A stretch of DNA of 64,000 bases, taken from contig NZ_FNQY01000003.1 in the NCBI RefSeq assembly GCF_900107765.1, positions 1 to 64,000 of the forward strand. The letters run 5' to 3'. Of this stretch, positions 27,100 to 34,773 are shown piece by piece. Each line of letters begins with the position of its first letter. The first letter of the stretch is position 1. Source of the stretch: Arachidicoccus rhizosphaerae (GTDB lineage Bacteria > Bacteroidota > Bacteroidia > Chitinophagales > Chitinophagaceae). The notes under the pieces were generated by a model, which saw nothing but the letters and a program-made list of their open reading frames with translations, searched no databases and had not been told where the DNA came from. A program made the translations under genes and the position numbers.

Positions 27100-29160
27100 A
27101 TGCAATTTTACTGTCATTCACTTAGTTCCTATAAAAGGCTTAAGACCAGAGAGGTCAGAATAGGAGATTTGCTTTTAGGAGCCAATCATCCTATCCGCTT
27201 ACAAACCATGACAACAACGGATACCATGAACACGGAAGCGACCGTGGCCGAAGCCATTCGTTGTATAGAAGCGGGAGCCGAACTCATCCGTATTACCGCT
27301 CCCTCTAAAAAAGAAGCCGAAAATCTGGCTAATATAAAAAAAGCGATAAGAGAGAGAGGATATAACACACCACTGGTTGCTGATATTCATTTTACCCCAA
27401 ATGCAGCAGAAATCGCCGCTAAAATTGTGGAAAAAGTTCGGGTTAACCCAGGTAACTATGTGGATAAGAAGAAGTTCGAACAGATAGATTACACAGACGA
27501 AGCCTATAACGAGGAGCTGGATAGAATCCGAGACAGATTCACACCACTGGTGCGTATTTGCAAGGAATATGGAACAGCCATGCGAATCGGCACCAATCAC
27601 GGAAGTCTCGGCGACCGTATTATGAGCCGTTATGGAGATACTACTATTGGCATGGTGGAGAGCGCCATGGAGTTTTTAAGAATCTGCCGGGACGAAGACT
27701 ATCATAATATCGTACTGTCCATGAAGGCTTCTAATACCCATGTAATGGTCGAAGCCTATCGTTTGTTGATTCAGCAAATGGATGCAGAATTCGGTGAATT
27801 ATATCCACTTCATTTAGGCGTAACAGAGGCCGGGGATGGAGAAGATGGCCGTATTAAATCAGCGGTTGGCATCGGAGCGCTTCTCGAAGATGGGATAGGG
27901 GATACAGTCAGGGTATCATTGACGGAGGATGCTGAACTAGAAATCCCGGTTTGTTATGATTTGGTCAAAAGGTATGACTATTCACTATCGTCAAATAAAG
28001 AAGTCCTGGAAAAGGAACCCTCTTTTGTGATTCCTCCATTCAATGGAACACATCTGCCTTATTCACCCTTTGAGTATAAACGAAGGGACTCAAATGAAAT
28101 TTCCAATATTGGAGGTGCACATGTACCTGTAGTAATGGCGGATTTAAGTAAACTCAATCACATTACGCCGGCCGACCTCCTACAGGTTGGTTATCAATAC
28201 AGTGAAAAACTGGACAAATGGTTCATTGGGGACCGTGCTGCGGATTATATCTTCATTGGATATCAAAACCTTGATTTTCAACTACCTGGAACTTTAAAAG
28301 CGGTCGTTTATCCCCCGGCTTATGATTTACAGGAGCATAAGGAACAATTTTGCCCCTTATTTGAAGTCGATAATTATCTGGCCGGTGCTGATCAAAAGGG
28401 GAAAGTCAACTTTGTCCATATTCCCATCTACTCAGATCCGGCTACCGATATTTCAGCGGAAGCTTTAAACCAATTGGCTGCTGACCCCACTGTGGTTTTG
28501 ATTCTCAGTAGTAACCGCAAGAATGCCATGCAGGCAATTCGGCGGTTCATCATTGAGCTGGAAGAAAAAAATATTAATAATCCGGTTATAATAAGTACAT
28601 CCAGTCATTGGCAAACAGCCGACGAGCACCTGATTCATTTTTCCACAGAGGCAGGCGGTCTGCTTGTCGACGGTATGGGAGACGGAGTGTTCTTCCATTT
28701 AAAAACAGCCTCCTATAAAGCATTGGCCGGAAACTTTCAGGCGGCAGCGGGCAGAAATTACCAACAAAATACCAATGTCGAACAATTTTTGAATGCAACT
28801 GCCTTTAGCATCCTGCAGGCTTCTAGAACCAGAATTTCCAAGACAGAATATATTTCCTGCCCAAGTTGTGGGCGGACCTTATTTGATCTACAGGAAACAA
28901 CAGCCAAAATCAGGGCGGTCACCAATCACTTGAAGGGTGTTAAAATCGCCATCATGGGTTGTATTGTCAATGGACCCGGAGAAATGGCAGATGCCGATTT
29001 TGGTTATGTGGGTTCAGGTGTAGGCAAGATTACTTTATATAAAGGCAAGGAAGTCGTAAAAAGAAATATTGACAGCGAAATAGCGGTAGGAGAACTCATC
29101 AATCTTCTTAAAGACGGCGGAGTATGGGTAGACCCTGAACATCAACAAACTATATCATAG
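27100..29160 (+). CDS. ispG: 4-hydroxy-3-methylbut-2-en-1-yl diphosphate synthase IspG (GcpE), three-domain form
   Basis: Fe-S enzyme of the MEP isoprenoid pathway that converts MEcPP to HMBPP. The N-terminal TIM barrel is recognised by REVRIGDLLLGANHPIRLQTMTTTDTMNTE-type opening (shortened here to IRLQTMTTTDTMNTE), INPGN-like VRVNPGNY and TNHGSLGDRIM. The C-terminal domain has the three cluster Cys in ISCPSCGRTLFD and MGCIVNGPGEMADAD with the Glu ligand of GPGE. At about 686 residues it carries the large insert between the two domains seen in plants, Chlamydia and Bacteroidota; bacterial two-domain forms are near 370. The ATG at 27100 is preferred over a GTG at 27085. Confidence 0.97.
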   Translation: MQFYCHSLSSYKRLKTREVRIGDLLLGANHPIRLQTMTTTDTMNTEATVAEAIRCIEAGAELIRITAPSKKEAENLANIKKAIRERGYNTPLVADIHFTPNAAEIAAKIVEKVRVNPGNYVDKKKFEQIDYTDEAYNEELDRIRDRFTPLVRICKEYGTAMRIGTNHGSLGDRIMSRYGDTTIGMVESAMEFLRICRDEDYHNIVLSMKASNTHVMVEAYRLLIQQMDAEFGELYPLHLGVTEAGDGEDGRIKSAVGIGALLEDGIGDTVRVSLTEDAELEIPVCYDLVKRYDYSLSSNKEVLEKEPSFVIPPFNGTHLPYSPFEYKRRDSNEISNIGGAHVPVVMADLSKLNHITPADLLQVGYQYSEKLDKWFIGDRAADYIFIGYQNLDFQLPGTLKAVVYPPAYDLQEHKEQFCPLFEVDNYLAGADQKGKVNFVHIPIYSDPATDISAEALNQLAADPTVVLILSSNRKNAMQAIRRFIIELEEKNINNPVIISTSSHWQTADEHLIHFSTEAGGLLVDGMGDGVFFHLKTASYKALAGNFQAAAGRNYQQNTNVEQFLNATAFSILQASRTRISKTEYISCPSCGRTLFDLQETTAKIRAVTNHLKGVKIAIMGCIVNGPGEMADADFGYVGSGVGKITLYKGKEVVKRNIDSEIAVGELINLLKDGGVWVDPEHQQTIS

Positions 29161-29168
29161 TCAATTAC

Positions 29169-29221
29169 TTATTTAGTAAGGTAAATCCTGCTAAAGTAAA
29201 AGTTTTTACCTTACTAAATAA
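29169..29221. repeat. 17-bp perfect inverted repeat after ispG
   Basis: Arms 29169-29185 (TTATTTAGTAAGGTAAA) and 29205-29221, loop 19 nt. It begins 9 nt after the ispG stop and ends 13 nt before the next gene. A T-run does not follow, so it is either a weak terminator, an mRNA-stability hairpin or a regulator site. Confidence 0.6.
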
Positions 29222-29235
29222 ATACCTTTAAATGC

Positions 29236-29565
29236 ATGGCACAACTGGTCACCATTTATACCTCTCTTAGCTTATCCGAGATTTATATTGCTCAAGCCAG
29301 ACTGGAAGAGGCCGGCATTCTCTCTTTTACAAAGGACGAACGCCTTCATCAGACGGCACCCTACTTATCCTACGGCTCCAACGGCATTCAATTACAGGTT
29401 ACCATTGACGAGGTGGACCAGGCAGTTCAGGTCCTGCAAGATGCTGACATACTGATTCCGGCCGTAGAAAAAAAGGATAATTTCTCTAAAAAGCTCAAAT
29501 GGATATTCGTTTTAGTTTTGTTAATAGAACTCCTTTATTTGCTTCACAAAAACAAGGTAATTTAA
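29236..29565 (+). CDS. DUF2007-type small protein with C-terminal membrane anchor
   Basis: 109 residues. The first 75 resemble DUF2007 (putative signal-transducing protein, PII-like fold): VTIYTSLSLSEIYIAQARLEEAGI, then IQLQVTIDEVDQAVQVLQ. A single hydrophobic helix near the end (WIFVLVLLIELLYLL) would anchor it in the inner membrane with the domain in the cytoplasm. Function in this family is unknown. The gene is 75 nt after ispG across an inverted repeat and ends just before the tRNA promoter. Confidence 0.75.
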   Translation: MAQLVTIYTSLSLSEIYIAQARLEEAGILSFTKDERLHQTAPYLSYGSNGIQLQVTIDEVDQAVQVLQDADILIPAVEKKDNFSKKLKWIFVLVLLIELLYLLHKNKVI

Positions 29566-29578
29566 GTTATAAAAAATA

Positions 29579-29609
29579 TTTGTCTGGTATTCAAAGATGT
29601 TTATCTTTG
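29579..29609 (+). promoter_or_regulatory. Consensus Bacteroidota promoter of tRNA-Leu
   Basis: TTTG (29579-29582), 19-nt spacer, TATCTTTG (29602-29609): an exact match to the -33 TTTG / -7 TAnnTTTG housekeeping promoter of Bacteroidota. Expected transcription start near 29615, about 35 nt before the tRNA. Confidence 0.85.
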
Positions 29610-29648
29610 CAGCCCGTTAAAATGCCTTTGCATCAAAAACGCAAAAAA

Positions 29649-29730
29649 GCGGATGTGGCGAAATTGGCAGACGCACTAGACTTAGGATCTAGCGCCGCGA
29701 GGCGTGTGGGTTCGACTCCCTCCATCCGCA
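29649..29730 (+). tRNA. tRNA-Leu (anticodon TAG)
   Basis: 82 nt. Acceptor GCGGATG (29649-29655) pairs with CATCCGC (29723-29729), discriminator A at 29730. Anticodon stem CTAGA/TCTAG encloses the loop CTTAGGA with anticodon TAG, reading CUN leucine codons. A long variable arm (GCGCCGCGAGGCGT-like) marks a class II tRNA, and the T loop is GGTTCGACTCC. CCA is not encoded (CAC follows). A consensus promoter lies upstream and a terminator directly downstream. Confidence 0.97.
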
Positions 29731-29733
29731 CAC

Positions 29734-29765
29734 ACCGTCTTACCCTATTAAGACGGTTTTTTTTT
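29734..29765 (+). terminator. Terminator of tRNA-Leu
   Basis: ACCGTCTTA (29734-29742) pairs with TAAGACGGT (29749-29757), loop CCCTAT, followed by a run of nine T. Confidence 0.92.
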
Positions 29766-29808
29766 AATTTTTAATCACCTCGATAGGGAGGGGCGCAGCT
29801 GTTCAAAC

Positions 29809-31209
29809 ATGGCAACAATTACCAGAGAGAATATCGCACCATTAAACGATAAGCTCGTTGTAACACTAAAAAAAGAAGATTATCTACCTGCTGTTGATAA
29901 AAGCATTAAACAATATGCAAAGACAGCCAATATTCAGGGATTCCGTAAAGGAATGGTACCTGCCGGCCTGATCCGTAAAATGTACGGCCCGGGAATCTTC
30001 CAGGAAGAGGTTCTTAGAACAGTCGACAACGAAATCAACAAATATATCGGTGAAGAAAAGCTGGCTATTTTGGCGCAGCCTATTCCTTTAGAAAATAAAG
30101 ACATTGAATTCGATTTTCAGAATCCCAAGGATTATGAATTTGCCTTTGAAATCGGTCTGCAACCTGAGGTAAATGTGGATCCCAAATCCATCAATGTCAC
30201 TCGTTACCAGATTGACGTAACTGATCAGATTTTAGATGAAGAAGTGGACAGACTCCGTCAACGTTACGGCAATTATACCAATCCTGAAACTGTAGAAGAC
30301 GAAAACGCAATCATCAGTGCAGAAATCACTTTGGACGGCCAGACGGCTCCTGCAGAGGAAGGCCAGGAAGCTACCAAACCAGCGGATACAGCAGTTACAT
30401 TAAAAGATATTGCAAAAGGTCAGCAAAAAGAATTTAAAGGCAAAAAAGTAGGTGACACTGTAACAGTTGAACTTGGCAAAGCTTTCAAAGGGGAAATTCT
30501 GGACAGAGTTCTGAATGATCTGAAACTTGACAAAACTGATAAAGAAAATGCCAAGAAAACCGCTACTTTAAACATCACTAAAATAGGTCTTTTAGAACCT
30601 GCAACGCTAGACGAAAAGCTTTTTGACCAGGTTTATCCAGGAAAGGAAATCAAAACCGAAGAAGATTTTAAAACTGCTATCAAAGAAGATATTGGAAAAT
30701 ATTACCAGCAGCAGGCAAGCGGTCAGATACATGACCAGATTTATCATCACCTGACCGATCATGTCACGTTAGACATGCCGGAAGCATTCTTAAAACGTTG
30801 GATGAAACTCTCCAGCGAAGGCAAGAAAACCGAAGAAGAAATCGAGAAGGATGTAGTTGATTTTAAAAAACAATTACAATGGGCATTGATTTCATCTAAA
30901 CTTAGCAGCGATAACGATGTTAAGGTAGATGCTCAGGATCTGAAAGATTTTGCCAGACACCAGTTATTAAGCTATTTGGGTGGCCAGATGAGTTTGCAAG
31001 GTAATGAAGCCTGGATTGATGAATATGTCAACAAAATGATGGCAGACAAGAAATTCATTGACGATGCTCACGGTCAGATTCGTATCGGAAAATTATTTGA
31101 AGTGCTGGAAGGACAGGTTGCGGCTAAGGATCAACCCATTTCTGAGAAAGAATTCACCGAAATGGTTCAAAAGCACCAGCACGAACATCATCACGAGCAT
31201 CAGCACTAA
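29809..31209 (+). CDS. tig: Trigger factor, ribosome-associated chaperone
   Basis: 466 residues. The N-terminal ribosome-binding domain (about 1-120) has the signature GFRKGMVP. A middle region (about 150-260) occupies the place of the FKBP-like prolyl isomerase domain, with an acidic Glu/Ala-rich insert (EEGQEATKP), and looks divergent, so isomerase activity is uncertain. The C-terminal helical domain (about 265-440) forms the chaperone cavity. The tail is strikingly His-rich (KHQHEHHHEHQH). It is followed by a terminator and by clpP-clpP-clpX, the classic tig-clp gene order. An SD-like GGGAGGGG lies about 20 nt before the start. Confidence 0.95.
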   Translation: MATITRENIAPLNDKLVVTLKKEDYLPAVDKSIKQYAKTANIQGFRKGMVPAGLIRKMYGPGIFQEEVLRTVDNEINKYIGEEKLAILAQPIPLENKDIEFDFQNPKDYEFAFEIGLQPEVNVDPKSINVTRYQIDVTDQILDEEVDRLRQRYGNYTNPETVEDENAIISAEITLDGQTAPAEEGQEATKPADTAVTLKDIAKGQQKEFKGKKVGDTVTVELGKAFKGEILDRVLNDLKLDKTDKENAKKTATLNITKIGLLEPATLDEKLFDQVYPGKEIKTEEDFKTAIKEDIGKYYQQQASGQIHDQIYHHLTDHVTLDMPEAFLKRWMKLSSEGKKTEEEIEKDVVDFKKQLQWALISSKLSSDNDVKVDAQDLKDFARHQLLSYLGGQMSLQGNEAWIDEYVNKMMADKKFIDDAHGQIRIGKLFEVLEGQVAAKDQPISEKEFTEMVQKHQHEHHHEHQH

Positions 31210-31286
31210 TCTGTCAGGGCCTTTACTTGCAGAAAGTAAATTCCCCTAGATTTGGCAAAATGCTCAATAGCTTTATTTTAAGCTAA

Positions 31287-31332
31287 AAAATGGCGGTTAA
31301 TCCCACTTTTCAGGGTTTTGACCGCCATTTTC
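31287..31332 (+). terminator. Terminator of tig
   Basis: AAAATGGCGGT (31287-31297) pairs with ACCGCCATTTT (31321-31331); further pairing TTAA.CC/GGGTTTTG extends it inward. It separates tig from the clp genes. Confidence 0.8.
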
Positions 31333-31486
31333 CATTTATCTAAATGGCAGAACAAATTATCTGAAACTGCCTTTTTGTCGGTTAAAAATCTACCGCACGA
31401 AGTTTGGTATAATTACCAAGATTTTATCCATTAAAACTCAGTGGAATAAAAAAATTGAATATCTTCAAACCCTAATATTAATATTT

Positions 31487-32173
31487 ATGGACATAGGAAA
31501 AGAATTTGAGAAATATGCTGTAAAACACCAGGGTATCAGTAGCAATACGATGCACCAATATAAAGGTAATTTTACCGCTTTAACCCCCTATATAATCGAG
31601 GAGCGGCCAATGAACGTTGCTTCAATGGACGTATTCAGCCGCCTGATGATGGATCGCATCATTTTTTTAGGAGAAGGCATTAATGATTATGTTGCCAATA
31701 TTATTACAGCACAATTACTCTTCTTAGACAGCGTTGACCGCACAAGAGATATACAAATGTATATCAATAGTCCCGGAGGCAGTGTTTACGCTGGTCTAGG
31801 TATATATGACACAATGCAATTTGTCTCTCCGGACGTTTCCACAATCTGTACCGGTATGGCTGCCTCCATGGGCGCTGTATTAATGACAGCCGGCGTTAAG
31901 GGCAAAAGAAGCGCATTAAAGCACAGTCGCATTATGATTCACCAGCCTAGCGGCGCCATTGGCGGCCAGGCATCTGACATTCAGATTACCGCCAGAGAAA
32001 TCCGTAAAATCAAAAATGAACTGGATAATATCATTGCTGAACATAGCGGCAAGGATCCGGCTCAGATCGCAAAGGACAGAGACCGTGATTTTTGGATGAC
32101 AGCACAGGAGGCGAAAGAATATGGACTGGTGGATGAAGTACTTATTTCAAACCCGAATAAATCAAAATCCTGA
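31487..32173 (+). CDS. clpP: ClpP protease subunit, first paralogue
   Basis: 228-residue serine peptidase subunit of the ClpXP protease. The catalytic triad is intact: Ser127 in GMAASMGAVL, His152 in IMIHQPSG and Asp201 in DRDFWM. Canonical ClpP features include INSPGGSVYAGLGIYDTM and a Gly-rich handle region (SGAIGGQASDIQI). The N-terminal 35 residues ahead of IIEERPMNV act as pro-/extension sequence. A second complete ClpP gene follows after 64 nt and clpX after that. This copy is closer to standard bacterial ClpP than its neighbour, so it is likely the main subunit. Confidence 0.96.
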   Translation: MDIGKEFEKYAVKHQGISSNTMHQYKGNFTALTPYIIEERPMNVASMDVFSRLMMDRIIFLGEGINDYVANIITAQLLFLDSVDRTRDIQMYINSPGGSVYAGLGIYDTMQFVSPDVSTICTGMAASMGAVLMTAGVKGKRSALKHSRIMIHQPSGAIGGQASDIQITAREIRKIKNELDNIIAEHSGKDPAQIAKDRDRDFWMTAQEAKEYGLVDEVLISNPNKSKS

Positions 32174-32237
32174 CATATAATCTAGTATTAAAGACTTTTA
32201 AAATTTAGGATTAAGACTTATAAAAATACTTTTAAAG

Positions 32238-32885
32238 ATGAATACACAATATAAAACACCTTTTTTAAAGCGTTTTGAAGAAGAAGAGGATGAACCCGAA
32301 AATAAACCGGAAAGCGGGAATACGGAACCAAAATCGCCTTTACTTTTAAAGAAGCAAGAGGAATTATTTCTAGAAAAAAGGGCCATTTATCTTTGGGGCG
32401 TAGTAGATGATAAATCCGCCCGGGATATCGTCAATAAATTATTGTTACTTGATGCCGATAAACCAGGAGAAGAAATTAAATTCTTTATCAACAGCCCAGG
32501 TGGTGTTGTTACCAGCGGTATGGTTATTTACGATACTATTGAGATGATTTCCAGCCCGGTAAGTACCATTTGTATGGGGCTCGCAGCCTCCATGGGCTCC
32601 ATTTTACTCAGTGTGGGAGCTAAAGGCAGAAGATTTGTTTTTCCGCATGGAGAAATTATGATCCATCAGCCTAGTATTGGTGGATACTTTCAGGCCACCT
32701 CAGCCGATATTGAGATTCAGGCGGAGCAAATTGAAAAGACCAAATTAATGGGCGCTCAATTACTTGCAAAAAATTGCGGCAAAACCGTAGAACAGGTCCT
32801 CAAGGACTTTGACCGTGATTTCTATATGGACGCAGAACAGGCTGTAAACTATGGCATTGTAGACGCAGTCTTGGAAAAATTATAA
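32238..32885 (+). CDS. clpP: ClpP protease subunit, second paralogue with acidic N-terminal extension
   Basis: 215 residues. Triad intact: Ser118 in GLAASMGSIL, His143 in IMIHQPSI and Asp194 in DRDFYM. It differs clearly from the first copy over most of the body, so it is not a recent duplicate. It has an unusual Glu/Pro/Lys-rich N-terminus (FEEEEDEPENKPESG) where ClpP axial loops, which contact the ATPase, would begin, and lacks the IIEERP-type segment; FLEKRAIYLWGVV starts the fold. It could form a mixed ClpP1P2 tetradecamer or a separate ring. It ends 26 nt before a terminator, so clpX is at least partly independent. Confidence 0.94.
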   Translation: MNTQYKTPFLKRFEEEEDEPENKPESGNTEPKSPLLLKKQEELFLEKRAIYLWGVVDDKSARDIVNKLLLLDADKPGEEIKFFINSPGGVVTSGMVIYDTIEMISSPVSTICMGLAASMGSILLSVGAKGRRFVFPHGEIMIHQPSIGGYFQATSADIEIQAEQIEKTKLMGAQLLAKNCGKTVEQVLKDFDRDFYMDAEQAVNYGIVDAVLEKL

Positions 32886-32911
32886 AATACTTTTCGTTAA
32901 AAACAACTGAG

Positions 32912-32936
32912 AAACCGCTGTTTGCAGCGGTTTTCT
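32912..32936 (+). terminator. Terminator after the clpP pair
   Basis: AAACCGCTG (32912-32920) pairs with CAGCGGTTT (32925-32933), loop TTTG, then T-rich sequence. Confidence 0.8.
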
Positions 32937-32944
32937 TAATTTTG
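32937..32944 (+). promoter_or_regulatory. TAATTTTG -7 box for clpX
   Basis: Matches TAnnTTTG directly after the terminator and 60 nt before the clpX start. No TTG at the standard distance. Confidence 0.5.
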
Positions 32945-33004
32945 CATAACAGGACTGATTAAAATTCACATCAGGTCCATAGAAGAAGGAAGGAATTAGA
33001 GATT

Positions 33005-34261
33005 ATGGCGAAAAACTTACATACACACTGTTCATTTTGTGGAAGGGCCAGAGAAGAGGTAAAAATGCTGATTTCTGGCATTGACGCAGATATCTGCGAT
33101 CAATGTATCCAAAATGCAGGTGAGATAATTGAACAGGAATTTGAATTTGAAAAGGCCCATCAGCATGCGCAGCCTACATCGACACCTGGTATGGCTCAGC
33201 TTGAGTTGAAAACGCCAGTTGAAATCAAAAAATTCCTGGATCAATATGTGATTGGACAGGAAGATGCAAAAAAGATTTTATCTGTAGCTGTATATAACCA
33301 CTACAAAAGAGTAACTCAAAAAATTCAAAATGATGATATTGAGATTGAAAAAAGCAATATTATCATGATTGGCGAAACCGGCACCGGCAAAACCCTGCTG
33401 GCAAAAAGTATCGCCAAGATGTTGAATGTTCCCTTTGCCATCGTAGATGCCACTGTGTTTACGGAAGCAGGTTATGTGGGAGAGGATATTGAAAGTATGT
33501 TGTCCAGATTGTTGCAAAACTGTAATTATGACGTTCCCTCTGCAGAAAGAGGTATTGTTTATATAGACGAAATTGACAAAATTGCCCGTAAGAATGACAA
33601 TCCTTCCATCACGCGTGATGTCAGCGGGGAAGGTGTGCAGCAAGGACTTTTAAAAATGCTGGAAGGGACGGAAGCACTGGTTCCTCCTCAGGGGGGCAGA
33701 AAACACCCCGAACAAAAAATGGTCAAAATCCGCACCCAGAATATTTTATTTATTTGTGGCGGTGCGTTTGACGGCATAGACAGAATCATTGCCAGAAGAG
33801 TCAATACCAATGCCATTGGTTTCAATGTAAATAAAACAGAGCAGGAAGAGCAGAAGAAAAATCTCCTTCAATTTGTCAACCCTCAGGATTTAAAATCTTT
33901 TGGTTTAATTCCGGAGTTACTAGGACGGTTACCCGTTGTCACCCATCTGGACCCTCTGGATAAAGGCACGCTGCGTTCAATTTTAACTGAACCTAAAAAC
34001 AGTCTGATTAAACAGTATACCCGGCTATTTGAAATGGAAGGAGTGAAGCTGGCTATTGAACCGGAAGCACTTGACTTTATCACCGATAAGGCATTAGAAT
34101 TTAAACTTGGCGCACGTGGACTCAGGAGTATTTGCGAAAGCATTCTGACAGAAGCCATGTTTGAAATTCCAGGCACCAATAAGAAAAAGTTTACAGTTAC
34201 CTTGGATTATGCCAAACAACAATTTAATATTAGCAAATTAGGCTCTATGAAAGTTGCCTGA
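33005..34261 (+). CDS. clpX: ClpX, AAA+ unfoldase subunit of the Clp protease
   Basis: 418 residues. N-terminal zinc-binding domain with Cys9, Cys12, Cys31 and Cys34 (HCSFCGR, ICDQCI), then the AAA+ module with Walker A GETGTGKT, Walker [11 protein letters not shown], the pore-loop region near AGYVGED, the sensor region GGAFDGID and the ClpP-binding IGF loop (NAIGFNV). The final small domain includes [12 protein letters not shown]. It unfolds tagged substrates and feeds them to ClpP. Located downstream of both clpP genes, with its own probable promoter after the terminator at 32912. Confidence 0.97.
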   Translation: MAKNLHTHCSFCGRAREEVKMLISGIDADICDQCIQNAGEIIEQEFEFEKAHQHAQPTSTPGMAQLELKTPVEIKKFLDQYVIGQEDAKKILSVAVYNHYKRVTQKIQNDDIEIEKSNIIMIGETGTGKTLLAKSIAKMLNVPFAIVDATVFTEAGYVGEDIESMLSRLLQNCNYDVPSAERGIVYIDEIDKIARKNDNPSITRDVSGEGVQQGLLKMLEGTEALVPPQGGRKHPEQKMVKIRTQNILFICGGAFDGIDRIIARRVNTNAIGFNVNKTEQEEQKKNLLQFVNPQDLKSFGLIPELLGRLPVVTHLDPLDKGTLRSILTEPKNSLIKQYTRLFEMEGVKLAIEPEALDFITDKALEFKLGARGLRSICESILTEAMFEIPGTNKKKFTVTLDYAKQQFNISKLGSMKVA

Positions 34262-34317
34262 TAATCAATATTATAAATAGTTTCATTATTCCAGTGGGCG
34301 TCAATTTATAAATTTTC

Positions 34318-34348
34318 TTGGTCAAGATGGCAGGAAGTTTTAATTTTG
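34318..34348 (+). promoter_or_regulatory. Promoter of the ribosomal protein L31 gene
   Basis: TTG (34318-34320), 20-nt spacer, TAATTTTG (34341-34348). Expected start near 34353, leader of about 55 nt. Confidence 0.65.
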
Positions 34349-34408
34349 CACCCAAATTATTTTATAAAATACACGGCAAAATCCGTGTTGCCTAAAAACT
34401 TCATTATT

Positions 34409-34657
34409 ATGAAACAAGGTATCCATCCAGAAAATTACCGTTTTGTTGTCTTCAGAGACATGAGTAACGGTGTTGAATTCTTATCTAAAAGCACTGCAGC
34501 CAGCAGCGAAACTACCGTTTTCGAAGGTGTTGAATATCCAGTAATTAAATTGGAAATTTCCAATACTTCTCACCCCTTCTACACTGGTAAAAACGTACTT
34601 GTTGACACTGCCGGTCGTATCGACAAATTCAACAAACGTTACGCAAAAAAGAAATAA
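34409..34657 (+). CDS. rpmE2: 50S ribosomal protein L31 type B
   Basis: 82 residues from the ATG at 34409, beginning MKQGIHPENYRFVVFRD; the frame is open 21 codons further upstream but that part overlaps the promoter box and does not fit the family. It is the zinc-free (C-minus) type B form: there is no Cys pair, and the type-B signature SNTSHPFYTGK and DTAGRIDKFNKRY is present. Monocistronic with its own promoter and terminator. Confidence 0.96.
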   Translation: MKQGIHPENYRFVVFRDMSNGVEFLSKSTAASSETTVFEGVEYPVIKLEISNTSHPFYTGKNVLVDTAGRIDKFNKRYAKKK

Positions 34658-34693
34658 GAGGTATTTTAAGGAAAACCTTTTAGGACTTATAAG

Positions 34694-34721
34694 AAAACCG
34701 CTGCATTTGCAGCGGTTTTTT
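34694..34721 (+). terminator. Terminator of rpmE2
   Basis: AAAACCGCTGC (34694-34704) pairs with GCAGCGGTTTT (34709-34719), loop ATTT, then TT. Nearly the same stem as the one after the clpP pair. Confidence 0.9.
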
Positions 34722-34773
34722 AATTTTTATCTCTTTGATTAATGGTAGCAGAGATCCTCGATTATCACGTGTA

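Noticed and set aside
32238-32885. Second clpP as a decaying duplicate
   Set aside because: Full length, intact Ser-His-Asp triad and conserved fold motifs argue for a working gene.
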